Of a stretch of DNA of 26,982 nucleotides, positions 6,380-13,735 are shown one piece after another. The position numbers and the translations under genes are program-made. How positions within the stretch are numbered: the stretch's first letter is position 1; every line of letters starts with the position of its first letter. The stretch is from UBA1756 sp045130235 (GTDB lineage: Bacteria; Bacteroidota; Bacteroidia; Bacteroidales; WCHB1-69), in the NCBI GenBank assembly GCA_045130235.1, contig JBGUPJ010000049.1, positions 1 to 26,982 on the forward strand. The letters are read 5' to 3'. The notes beneath the pieces were generated by a model that was not told the origin of the DNA, did no database searches, and saw only the letters and a list, made by a program, of their open reading frames with translations.

Positions 6380-6402
6380 GCGCAATTTGCGCGGCAAAGA
6401 TA
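6380..6402 (-). promoter_or_regulatory. Promoter of the lipoprotein pair, with palindrome
   Basis: The minus-strand -7 box TATCTTTG occupies 6402-6395. Just downstream, in the 5' leader, GCGCAA-T-TTGCGC (6380-6392) is a perfect 13-base palindrome that could be an operator. I see no convincing -33 element. Confidence 0.5.
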
Positions 6403-6449
6403 CAATTTATTTTTGAATTGATGAAATTTTGCTTAAAAATGTTTCAAAC

Positions 6450-7043
6450 TCATTCATTTTCTGTTTTCATCACCTCGTTGTAGCAGTGTCGGCACAGGGG
6501 TTCGTAGCTATCTTTCTCGCCCAAAAGTACTTGTTGCGAGTTCGCCACCAGACGATGCGAGAACTGTGCCTGATCTCCGCATTTCACACAGATGGCGTGC
6601 GTCTTCGTGACATATTCCGCAATGGCCATCAGCTTTGGCATACATGCGAAAGGCTTCCCCAAATAATCCATGTCCAAACCCGCCACAATCACCCTTATTC
6701 CACTGTTAGCAAGCTTGTTACAAACCTCTATAATACCATCATCAAAAAACTGCACCTCATCAATGCCCACTACTTCCACATCTTCAATATTTACATATAG
6801 AAGAATCTCGGCTGAATTGTGAACCGGTGTAGAAATCATGGAATGTGAGTCGTGGGAAACCACCTCCTCCTCATCGTAGCGCACATCTATGGCGGGTTTG
6901 AACAGCTCGATTTTCTGGTTAGCGAAGTTTGCCCGCTTGATTCTTCGCAGCAACTCCTCCGTTTTTCCCGAAAACATTGATCCGCACACCACCTCTATCC
7001 ATCCTCTGTTAGTATTCCGATTAACTTTGGTTTCTCTATACAT
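6450..7043 (-). CDS. tdk: Thymidine kinase, type II
   Basis: Phosphorylates thymidine to dTMP in the pyrimidine salvage pathway; 197 aa, the usual length for the TK1-like family. A P-loop GSMFSGKT is at residues 21-28, the Walker-B/lasso region VVGIDEVQFF is at 91-100, and four zinc ligands are visible as CVKC (152-155) and CRHC (184-187). The N-terminal 13 residues before GWIEVV are an extension. It is transcribed away from the proline-rich gene, with a possible -7 box at 7106-7099. It appears to be monocistronic. Confidence 0.97.
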   Translation of the reverse strand: MYRETKVNRNTNRGWIEVVCGSMFSGKTEELLRRIKRANFANQKIELFKPAIDVRYDEEEVVSHDSHSMISTPVHNSAEILLYVNIEDVEVVGIDEVQFFDDGIIEVCNKLANSGIRVIVAGLDMDYLGKPFACMPKLMAIAEYVTKTHAICVKCGDQAQFSHRLVANSQQVLLGEKDSYEPLCRHCYNEVMKTENE

Positions 7044-7071
7044 TTTGATGAAATTATTGGAAAAAAAATTG

Positions 7072-7106
7072 TAATTTTGGGCGCTTATTTTGCGAACGCA
7101 AATTTA
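7072..7106. promoter_or_regulatory. Overlapping tdk / proline-rich gene promoters with palindrome
   Basis: A plus-strand -7 box TAATTTTG (7072-7079) serves the gene starting at 7138. A minus-strand box TAAATTTG (7106-7099) could serve tdk. The two would fire across each other. Between them lies the palindrome TTTGCG-AA-CGCAAA (7089-7102), which overlaps the tdk box. -33 elements are weak (TTTG at 7044-7047 on plus). Confidence 0.5.
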
Positions 7107-7137
7107 TAAAAAAATCATACCATTAGCCTCATTTATT

Positions 7138-8166
7138 ATGAATAATTTTGAACAAAATGCGAAATTTTATGACGATTTAGCGCAAGTCGCTAACAAGTTG
7201 GCACTTATCGCCGAAAACCGTCTGCCCATCTCCCCCATTGAACGCGACTTGACCCTGCAACTGCTGCGTGATGCCTATATCGCTGTGCTCCAGAGCTCCA
7301 ATTCAGAAACATCTGCCTCACCAGCTGAAAAAAAGAAACCCGAATTAGCTTGCAGCACTTCTTCCACCCCAACTCCTGAAACGATTTCTGAACAGAAACC
7401 CGAAATCAAAATCCAACCCGAACCCGCCAGCGAACCGGAACCTAAGCCAGAACCCATTCCCGATATTTTGTCGTACTTCGAAGTCGAAAAAGAGGTCACC
7501 GAGCCTGCTCCTGAACTGATTCCCCAGTCTGAGCTCGTTCCCACACCTATCAACACTCCCCAACCCGAACCTTCAAACATCCGCATTATCGCGCCCGAAC
7601 CAGAACCGGCTTCCAAACCCGCACCTCAACCCGCCTCTCCATCCTCTCCCATCCGTTACATCGAACCAGAGTTGAACGTCGCACCCCAACCCTCTTCCAA
7701 ACCCGCACCCACTCCTACACCAGAGCCTCAACTTGTTCCCATACCCGACCCCCAACCAAAACCACAAGTCCAAACTACACCTCAGCCCACTTCAGGCGAG
7801 CTGTTCCCCAAAGAACCCGCTACTCCCCAGCAGCCCGTATCACAGCCCCAACAACAGCCCCAACCCAAACGCTCACTCAACGACCTGCTTGGCAAAGAGG
7901 ACAACTCTTTGGCTACCCAATTCCAGCACTCCCATATAGACGATTTGTCAAAAGCCATCTCATTGAATGATAAGTTTTTATATATTAAAGAACTTTTCAA
8001 AGGAAAAGGTGAAGATTTCAGCAAGGCCATCCAAAAACTGAACAGCTGCCAGAATATCGATGACGCTTTCCAAGCCATTGACATGATGAAGAAATACTAT
8101 TCCTGGGACACCACCGCTTCGGCATACCTCGCCCTGTGCGACCTTGTACGGAGAAAATTCGTATAG
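7138..8166 (+). CDS. Proline-rich linker protein with conserved helical C-terminus
   Basis: A 342-aa protein of unknown function in three parts. Residues 1-52 are helical (NAKFYDDLAQVANKLALIAE). Residues about 58-245 form a low-complexity linker rich in Pro, Glu, Gln and Ser, with repeated PEPEP / KPAPQP motifs. Residues about 250-342 are a conserved helical domain (DLSKAISLNDKFLYIKELFK; SAYLALCDLVRRKF) found at the end of many Bacteroidota proteins. There is no signal peptide or membrane segment. ATG 7138 was chosen because the TTG at 7090 lies only about 10 bases from the promoter box. The stop is two bases from the stop of the convergent acyloxyacyl hydrolase gene. Confidence 0.75.
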   Translation: MNNFEQNAKFYDDLAQVANKLALIAENRLPISPIERDLTLQLLRDAYIAVLQSSNSETSASPAEKKKPELACSTSSTPTPETISEQKPEIKIQPEPASEPEPKPEPIPDILSYFEVEKEVTEPAPELIPQSELVPTPINTPQPEPSNIRIIAPEPEPASKPAPQPASPSSPIRYIEPELNVAPQPSSKPAPTPTPEPQLVPIPDPQPKPQVQTTPQPTSGELFPKEPATPQQPVSQPQQQPQPKRSLNDLLGKEDNSLATQFQHSHIDDLSKAISLNDKFLYIKELFKGKGEDFSKAIQKLNSCQNIDDAFQAIDMMKKYYSWDTTASAYLALCDLVRRKFV

Positions 8167-8168
8167 GA

Positions 8169-9329
8169 TTACCGCTTCCTTCCTTTCTTCAACATTCGCG
8201 GGTGTTTGTCATACCAGTTGTAGAAACAGCAGCCGTACGTCCACTCGATATAGTCGGCGACGAAGAGGTGCGCTTTGATGCTGACGCCGACGATATGGTT
8301 TTTCTTCGGGCCGAGTAGAACTTGCAGTCCCACTCTCTCGTAAAAGGGTTGATAGAACCTGTAGTAACGGCCGAGATATACGCCGGCGGAGGTGTGCAGC
8401 ACCAGCCGCGAGAAGGTGAGGTCGAAGGCGGCGAAGGCGGCGGGCAGGAAACACTTGCCCTGACTTTCACCCGGGAAATAGGTCAGCACCTCGCTGTTGT
8501 AAAACAGGTCGAAACCGCCGCCGTAGCGGAACTTGGGATGGGGCTGCCGCAAATAGCCGATCTCAAAAGTGGTGGCGAAACAGTACGGCGGCCGGTCGGG
8601 TTTCGACAGGCTGTACTCTGCCCGCGACTGCTTGGCGGCAGGAGCCACAAAGAAGTAAAGACTGTTGATGGGGGTGAACTGGGTGATGGTGTCGATGGTG
8701 TGAATGGTCTCCAACTTCTCGAACATGCGGCAGCGCACTCCCGCTTTCAGCGTCACCCCGTTGATGCCGTAGTTGGGCAGCGACAGCACCCCGTTGGAGG
8801 AGTGCGAGAAGTCGCCCGCCAGCACCAGGTCGGTATGTTTCGACATGCGGGCAGAGATGCCCACCGTGACATCAAGGTGTGCGCTCACATGACCGCCCAC
8901 GAACACATTTTCGGGATTTTGATAGAAGTCGTATTTCTTGGTCCAGAAGTTGACACCAGCGCCGAGTTGGTAGAAAAAGGCGAAGTTGGGCCGCCGCACG
9001 AAGTATCCGTTGAAGAAGCCGAAGAGGGCGATTTTCTCTCCGATGCTTTCGCGGTTGAAATGGCTGTAGCGCAGCACTGCCCCATAACTCGGATAGTGGA
9101 ACCACTGCTCCCACTCCTTGCGCCCGTCAGTCTGCCGCCCCACGCGCAACTCCACCCCACACAAATCGGTCTGCCACAGCCACGAAGCCTCCTTGAAGTT
9201 GGGAAGTACGCGGCCGTAACGGATACCCGGTTCCACGTACCAGAGCGACTGCTTCTGTCCATACAGCTGGTACGCACCTGCCATCAGGAATAGGCAAAAT
9301 ACAATAAAAATCCCTTTCTTTTTCAGCAT
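8169..9329 (-). CDS. Acyloxyacyl hydrolase / PagL-like outer-membrane lipid A deacylase
   Basis: A 386-aa protein with an N-terminal signal (MLKKKGIFIVFCLFLMAGAY, cleavage probably after residue 24). The body alternates aromatic and polar residues as in an outer-membrane beta-barrel. Residues 57-185 match the Bacteroidota acyloxyacyl-hydrolase/PagL family (GVELRVGRQTDGRKEW; YGAVLRYSHFN; FSHSSNG; LPNYGINGV). H176 and S178 in HSSNG fit the His-x-Ser of the PagL active site; I cannot assign the third (Glu) residue. It would remove an acyl chain from lipid A. The C-terminal 170 residues are a second set of barrel-like strands, making it much longer than PagL. A promoter box lies at 9387-9380. Confidence 0.75.
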   Translation of the reverse strand: MLKKKGIFIVFCLFLMAGAYQLYGQKQSLWYVEPGIRYGRVLPNFKEASWLWQTDLCGVELRVGRQTDGRKEWEQWFHYPSYGAVLRYSHFNRESIGEKIALFGFFNGYFVRRPNFAFFYQLGAGVNFWTKKYDFYQNPENVFVGGHVSAHLDVTVGISARMSKHTDLVLAGDFSHSSNGVLSLPNYGINGVTLKAGVRCRMFEKLETIHTIDTITQFTPINSLYFFVAPAAKQSRAEYSLSKPDRPPYCFATTFEIGYLRQPHPKFRYGGGFDLFYNSEVLTYFPGESQGKCFLPAAFAAFDLTFSRLVLHTSAGVYLGRYYRFYQPFYERVGLQVLLGPKKNHIVGVSIKAHLFVADYIEWTYGCCFYNWYDKHPRMLKKGRKR

Positions 9330-9379
9330 CTTGACAACCGTAAAAACATGCAGTTCTGCTATCCTTGTTGGTTCGGCGG

Positions 9380-9387
9380 CAAAATTA
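9380..9387 (-). promoter_or_regulatory. -7 box of acyloxyacyl hydrolase gene
   Basis: TAATTTTG on the minus strand (9387-9380), about 50 bases before the ATG at 9329. No clear -33 element. Confidence 0.5.
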
Positions 9388-9441
9388 CGACTTAAAATCG
9401 GAAAAATAAAAGCTATGGAATGATTTTGACAAAATTATGCG

Positions 9442-9449
9442 TATTTTTG
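9442..9449 (+). promoter_or_regulatory. -7 box of the beta-barrel / permease / plug operon
   Basis: TATTTTTG lies 20 bases before the ATG at 9470. Transcription would start near 9456, which excludes the in-frame ATG at 9437. TTTG at 9425-9428 is nearer than the usual -33 distance. Confidence 0.5.
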
Positions 9450-9469
9450 CACGCAATAAAAATATCGTT

Positions 9470-10045
9470 ATGAATAAAATTATCGGTTTGGTTTTCGGCG
9501 TGCTGTTGATGGCATTTTCGGCAGCAGATATGATGGCGCAGGAGGATGTGGAGAATGTGCCGTTGCCGAAGAGCCTTCAAACTCGTGACGGGAATCCGCT
9601 CAACGAACGGAAAGTGAAGTTTGTGGTCGGCGGCAACGTGGGCTTCGGCGTGAGCTACTCGCAACTCAACATGCAGCTGTCGCCCCATTTCGGCATCTGC
9701 CCCGGCATCGACTTCATCTGTATCGGCATCGGCGGCACCTACCATCTCAACTATTATAAAAGTTACGACGGGGTGAAGAATTTCACACACATCTTCGGGG
9801 CGCGCGCCTTTATCGAGGGCTATATTTGGAAACGACTGGTACTGCACGCTGAATACGAGTGGCTTAGCTTCCCGGGCGGCGTAGAGGGCCGTGACAACAC
9901 CAACGGGGTGCTAGTGGGTGCCGGTTACAAACAGGACATCACCGACCACTGGTCGATGTACGGACTGTTCCTCTTCCCCGTTTACGATGAACTCAACGTC
10001 TATTCCATCATGGAAGTCAAGGTGGGGGTAAATTATAAATTCTAA
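9470..10045 (+). CDS. Outer-membrane beta-barrel protein
   Basis: A 191-aa protein with a signal peptide (MNKIIGLVFGVLLMAFSAADMMA, cleavage near A23). About eight amphipathic strands follow (KVKFVVGGNVGFGVSYSQLN; FICIGIGGTYHLNYY; RLVLHAEYEW; NGVLVGAGYKQDI; MYGLFLF), ending in V-N-Y-K-F. The terminal aromatic residue is the usual signal for insertion by the BAM complex. The fold suggests a small 8-stranded barrel of the Bacteroidota porin-like group; no enzymatic motif is seen. It is the first gene of an operon with the FtsX-like permease (5-base gap) and the T9SS plug gene. Confidence 0.75.
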   Translation: MNKIIGLVFGVLLMAFSAADMMAQEDVENVPLPKSLQTRDGNPLNERKVKFVVGGNVGFGVSYSQLNMQLSPHFGICPGIDFICIGIGGTYHLNYYKSYDGVKNFTHIFGARAFIEGYIWKRLVLHAEYEWLSFPGGVEGRDNTNGVLVGAGYKQDITDHWSMYGLFLFPVYDELNVYSIMEVKVGVNYKF

Positions 10046-10050
10046 GTAAA

Positions 10051-11289
10051 ATGCCATCTATCAAACAGTTGCTATCGTCGCGCCTGCTGCGCTCCTCGCA
10101 AGGAAGCCAGAGCCGCCCCATCGTGCGACTCTCCATCGCGGGAATTGCCATCTGTTTGATTGTGGTGATTTTAGCCGTCTCCATCTCCACAGGCTACCGC
10201 CAAGTGATTGAGCAAAAGGTGATTGACATGGGCTCCCATATCCGCATCACCTATTACGATAAAGATTACGAGAATAACCCCAGCTACGACGTACGCCCCA
10301 TCACGAAAGATGCGAGCCTGCTGAAAGAGCTGCAACAGAACCCCGACATCGCCCATATTCAGTTTGCGGCAACCAAGTGCGGCGTGCTGAAAAGCGACGA
10401 GCAGGTGGAGGGCATCATCCTCAAAGGCGTGGATGCCACCTTTGACTGGAAGGCTTTCCAAGGCAACATGGTGACTGGCAATCCGTTAGAACTGTCGGGC
10501 GACACCACCACAAAGGGTCTATTGGTTTCGCAAAGCATCGCCGACCGGCTTAAACTCAAGGTGGGCGACAAGGTTTTTGGCTATTTCTGGAACGAGGGCA
10601 AGAAGTTCGACCGCGCCTTTCGCGTCAGCGGCATCTATAGCACCGGAATGCCCGAATACGACGACCATTTCGTCATCGGCGACCTCCGCCATGTGCAGAA
10701 AATCAACGGCTGGACATCCGAGCAGGTGGGCTGTATGGAAATCCTCATCAACGATTACGACCAACTCGATGAGGTGGGCGAGTATGTTCACCAGCATATC
10801 GGTCCCTACCTGCAGGCGCATACCATCCGGCAGCTGTATCCCGCCATCTTCAGCTGGACCGACCTGTTCGACACCAACGTGATGGTGCTACTCACCATCA
10901 CCCTCATCATCTGCATGATCACCCTCATCTCCACCTTCTTCATCATCATTTTAGAGCGCACGCCCACCATCGGCATCCTCAAAACCATGGGCATGACCAC
11001 CGCCGACGTGCGGGGCGTATTTGTGCGGCTGGGCCTTCGCCTGATTGTGGTCGGAATGCTCATCGGGAATGTGATAGGAATTGGTATTTGTTTATTACAG
11101 AAATATTTACATATCATCAAATTGGATGAACACTCCTACTACGTGCCCTACGTGCCCATCTCCTTCAACTGGATTTTCCTCGCAGCCGTCAACCTCGTGC
11201 TGCTGATGATCTGTCTGCTGGTACTGCTGATTCCCGCCACCTTCGTCTCGAAGCGCATCACCCCCGTGAATGCCATCCGGTTTGAGTAA
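10051..11289 (+). CDS. FtsX/LolE-like ABC transporter permease
   Basis: A 412-aa membrane protein with the MacB/LolCE topology. There is one helix near the N-terminus (about residues 27-49, LSIAGIAICLIVVILAVSIS), a large periplasmic domain (about 50-270), and three helices at the C-terminus (about 275-300, 325-350 and 370-400). The ending (RITPVNAIRFE) is typical of LolC/LolE-type subunits. It would work with an ATPase not encoded here, moving lipoproteins or another envelope substrate. Its place between a beta-barrel gene and the T9SS plug gene points to outer-membrane biogenesis, but the substrate is unknown. Confidence 0.85.
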   Translation: MPSIKQLLSSRLLRSSQGSQSRPIVRLSIAGIAICLIVVILAVSISTGYRQVIEQKVIDMGSHIRITYYDKDYENNPSYDVRPITKDASLLKELQQNPDIAHIQFAATKCGVLKSDEQVEGIILKGVDATFDWKAFQGNMVTGNPLELSGDTTTKGLLVSQSIADRLKLKVGDKVFGYFWNEGKKFDRAFRVSGIYSTGMPEYDDHFVIGDLRHVQKINGWTSEQVGCMEILINDYDQLDEVGEYVHQHIGPYLQAHTIRQLYPAIFSWTDLFDTNVMVLLTITLIICMITLISTFFIIILERTPTIGILKTMGMTTADVRGVFVRLGLRLIVVGMLIGNVIGIGICLLQKYLHIIKLDEHSYYVPYVPISFNWIFLAAVNLVLLMICLLVLLIPATFVSKRITPVNAIRFE

Positions 11290-11301
11290 TCCCCCTTTAC
11301 C

Positions 11302-12573
11302 ATGATAAAAAGAACCCTCTCCATCCTCATCCTGCTGCTTGCGGCCATCATTGCTCAGGCCCAGGATTATGGCAATATCCAATATTTCGACCAGATTTAT
11401 GACCATGACATCACGAGCGTGCAGCTCTATAGCGGTGTCTATCAGATGGGATTCCCCATCTTCACCTTGAAAAGCGGCGAACAGCTCACCCTCGCGTTCG
11501 ACGACTTGCAGGGCGAAGGGCGTTATTTCAAATATACCTTCATCCACTGTTCGCACGACTGGAAGCCCGATGGTATGAATCAGATTGAGTATCTTGATGG
11601 TTTTCAGGAAGATGAGATAACCGACTACAGCTATTCGCTGAATACCTTGCAGAATTATGTCCACTACCAGCTCCAGTTTCCGGGCGAGATGATGCGCATC
11701 ACACGGTCGGGCAACTATATACTATATGTGTATGAAGACGAACCGGATCACCCGGTGCTGACGCGCCGCTTCATGGTGATTGAACCGTTGCAGGCGGGCA
11801 TCTCCGCCTCGGTGCATCGTGCCTCCGACGTGAACGTGATGCACGAAAAGCAGGAGGTGGATTTTGTGGCCAACACCGGCAGCTGGGTAGTGCGCAATCC
11901 TGCACAGCACCTCCATGCCACCATCTTACAGAACGGACGTTGGGATTGCGCCATCATGGGTCTGCGCTACCGCGCTGGCAAGCCGGGCGAATACAGTTTC
12001 GACTATGACGACAACAGCAACGTGTTCAACGGCGGCTCCGAGTTCCGCGCCTTCGACCTGAAAAGTCTGAAATACAACGGCACCCGCATCGTGTCGTGCG
12101 GACTGGAGCGAGGCCGCAACGTGGCCTACGTGGTGGAGGATATGGCCCGTCCCTTCGGTCCCTACGTGTCGGGAACCACCGCCGCCGGCAAGTGTTTCTA
12201 CAAGACCGAGGATTTCGACGGCGAGAACCGCGAGGAGTATGTCCACACCTTCTTCACCCTCCGCTCCGACTACTCGTTGGAGGGCGGCAAGGTATATGTG
12301 TACGGCCAGCTCACCGACTGGCGCATCGTGCCGGAGGCCGAGATGAAATACAACCCCGCCATCCAGTCGTGGGAGACTTGCCTCTACCTCAAACAAGGAT
12401 ACTACAACTACCAGTACGTGTTTGTACCCGCCGGAAAAACGGAAATCGACGAGACTTACATTGAGGGCAACCACTGGGAAACCGGCAACGAGTACGTAAT
12501 TCTGCTTTATCTGCTGGATGAAGGCGGCGCGTACGACCGACTTATCGGCTACAAGTCGCTGAAGGTGGAGTAA
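11302..12573 (+). CDS. Type IX secretion system plug protein (DUF5103)
   Basis: A 423-aa periplasmic protein with a signal peptide (MIKRTLSILILLLAAIIAQA, then QDYGN). It matches the family once called DUF5103, now the T9SS plug domain (YDHDITSVQLY; FPIFTLKSGEQLTLAFDDLQG; YTFIHCSHDWKPD; YLDGFQEDEITDY; TRSGNYILYVYEDEPDHPVLTRRFMV; later GQLTDWRI and LKQGYYNYQYVFVP). In Flavobacterium johnsoniae the Plug protein closes the periplasmic end of the SprA translocon. The 12-base gap from the permease suggests co-transcription. The last 32 bases overlap the 3' end of the convergent methyltransferase gene. No other T9SS component is in the window. Confidence 0.88.
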   Translation: MIKRTLSILILLLAAIIAQAQDYGNIQYFDQIYDHDITSVQLYSGVYQMGFPIFTLKSGEQLTLAFDDLQGEGRYFKYTFIHCSHDWKPDGMNQIEYLDGFQEDEITDYSYSLNTLQNYVHYQLQFPGEMMRITRSGNYILYVYEDEPDHPVLTRRFMVIEPLQAGISASVHRASDVNVMHEKQEVDFVANTGSWVVRNPAQHLHATILQNGRWDCAIMGLRYRAGKPGEYSFDYDDNSNVFNGGSEFRAFDLKSLKYNGTRIVSCGLERGRNVAYVVEDMARPFGPYVSGTTAAGKCFYKTEDFDGENREEYVHTFFTLRSDYSLEGGKVYVYGQLTDWRIVPEAEMKYNPAIQSWETCLYLKQGYYNYQYVFVPAGKTEIDETYIEGNHWETGNEYVILLYLLDEGGAYDRLIGYKSLKVE

Positions 12574-13735
12574 CACTCTCGCAGCGAATCAGCACGTGGC
12601 GGCCATCGGCCACCGTGGTACCCAACAGGGTGACCTCTCCCCCATCGTTTAATTTCAGTTTGCGCCGCAACTCCTCCGCCTTAAGGGGAAAATTGCGCGT
12701 GGTGATGCAGGCTTGCGTCACGCCTTCCAGCCCCTCTTTCAGCTCCCGCTTCCCCATTCCAAACACACTCTGCACGGCAAAGATACGCCCAAAGTAATCG
12801 GAATGCAATTCTGTGGAGGTGTATAAATGACTGTTATGATGTAATTTGCGAAGACCATACCGCACGGCTAACACATCCATCAGGCCCGATTTCATCGCCG
12901 TGGGGTGGGGCTCATACAGGTAGGTCTCCACGCTTTCGGCCAGCACAGGCTTGTTGTTGTTTTGTTCTGTGGGATGAAAGGCGATGCTGCGACTCGGCAC
13001 CGCCAGTTCGGCACACACCACGTCGGGAACTTCCGCCGGCTGGTCGAAACGCACCTCCGCCAGCACCTCCTTCACCTCATGGTGTACCGACACGATATGG
13101 AGGGTGGTGATGCCGGGCAGCTGGCGCTGCAGCAGCGTGAGGTCGATGAGGGGCGACAGTTTTACAAGCAGGTGACTCGTGTGTGAGCGCAGCAGGGGCA
13201 GCAGCTGCAGCAGGTCGGGTTCGCAATCCTCGAGGCGGAACACTTTCTGTCCGGCCTTGCGGCGGGCGGGGTCGAGGTAGATGTGGTCGGCGGGCGGCAG
13301 GGCAGCAAGCAGCTCCGTGGAGTCGCCGCAAACCACCTCGATGTTGCGAATGCCGAGGAAGGGGAAGTTGTAGCGGGCGGCCTCGGCCACCTCGGGCTGC
13401 CGCTCAATGAAGGTGACGGCGGCGCATCGGCGGGCGAAGGCGGCGGCGTCCACGCCCATCCCGCCGGTCATGTCGATCAAGGAGCCGCCGTGCGCGAGGG
13501 CCGCCTTGTAGCTGGCGGTCAGCTCCGACGAGCACTGCTCCACCGACAAGGGGGGCGGAAACAGCAAGTCGAAGTTGCCATACCAGGATGGCAACTTCGA
13601 CTTGGCTTTCTGTCGCGACTGGATCTGCTGGAGCAGCCAGCGCTTGTCGTAAGGTTCGTGCCAGCGCGACCGGGCCGACAGCGTATAGATGTCGTCATTC
13701 AAGTGCTGTCGAATCAGGTCGGCGGCGGTGGTCAC
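12542..13735 (-). CDS. Class I SAM methyltransferase with THUMP-like domain
   Basis: A 397-aa Rossmann-fold methyltransferase. Motif I is SLIDMTGGMGVDAAAFA (about residues 85-101), motif II VTFIERQPEVAEAA, and the motif IV-like YLDPARR follows; the C-terminal third (about 300-390) fits the THUMP-like domain of this Bacteroidota family. The substrate is unknown; RNA is likely by family. It begins with GTG at 13735, whose G is the last base of the DUF349 stop codon (TAGTG), so translation is probably coupled. No ATG is available until well into the SAM domain. A 17-bp perfect inverted repeat lies in codons 44-57. The 3' end overlaps the T9SS plug gene by 32 bases. Confidence 0.85.
   Translation of the reverse strand: MTTAADLIRQHLNDDIYTLSARSRWHEPYDKRWLLQQIQSRQKAKSKLPSWYGNFDLLFPPPLSVEQCSSELTASYKAALAHGGSLIDMTGGMGVDAAAFARRCAAVTFIERQPEVAEAARYNFPFLGIRNIEVVCGDSTELLAALPPADHIYLDPARRKAGQKVFRLEDCEPDLLQLLPLLRSHTSHLLVKLSPLIDLTLLQRQLPGITTLHIVSVHHEVKEVLAEVRFDQPAEVPDVVCAELAVPSRSIAFHPTEQNNNKPVLAESVETYLYEPHPTAMKSGLMDVLAVRYGLRKLHHNSHLYTSTELHSDYFGRIFAVQSVFGMGKRELKEGLEGVTQACITTRNFPLKAEELRRKLKLNDGGEVTLLGTTVADGRHVLIRCESVTPPSATCSR
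13565..13604. repeat. 17-bp perfect inverted repeat inside the methyltransferase gene
   Basis: CAAGTCGAAGTTGCCAT (13565-13581) is the exact reverse complement of ATGGCAACTTCGACTTG (13588-13604), with a 6-base loop ACCAGG. It encodes residues 44-57 (SKLPSWYGNFDLLF). In the mRNA it would form a very stable hairpin about 130 bases after the start codon. Confidence 0.95.

Noticed and set aside
7275..7773. Minus-strand Gly/Ser-rich frames
   Set aside because: They are the reverse reading of the Pro/Glu-rich linker of the gene at 7138-8166; low complexity creates long false frames.
8322..9293. 323-codon open frame on the plus strand
   Set aside because: It is antisense to the acyloxyacyl hydrolase gene, and the protein is Gly/Val/Glu-rich with no domain pattern. 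The opposite strand has a signal peptide and family motifs.
11107..11664. 185-codon minus-strand frame
   Set aside because: It overlaps the permease and T9SS plug genes, both well supported on the other strand.
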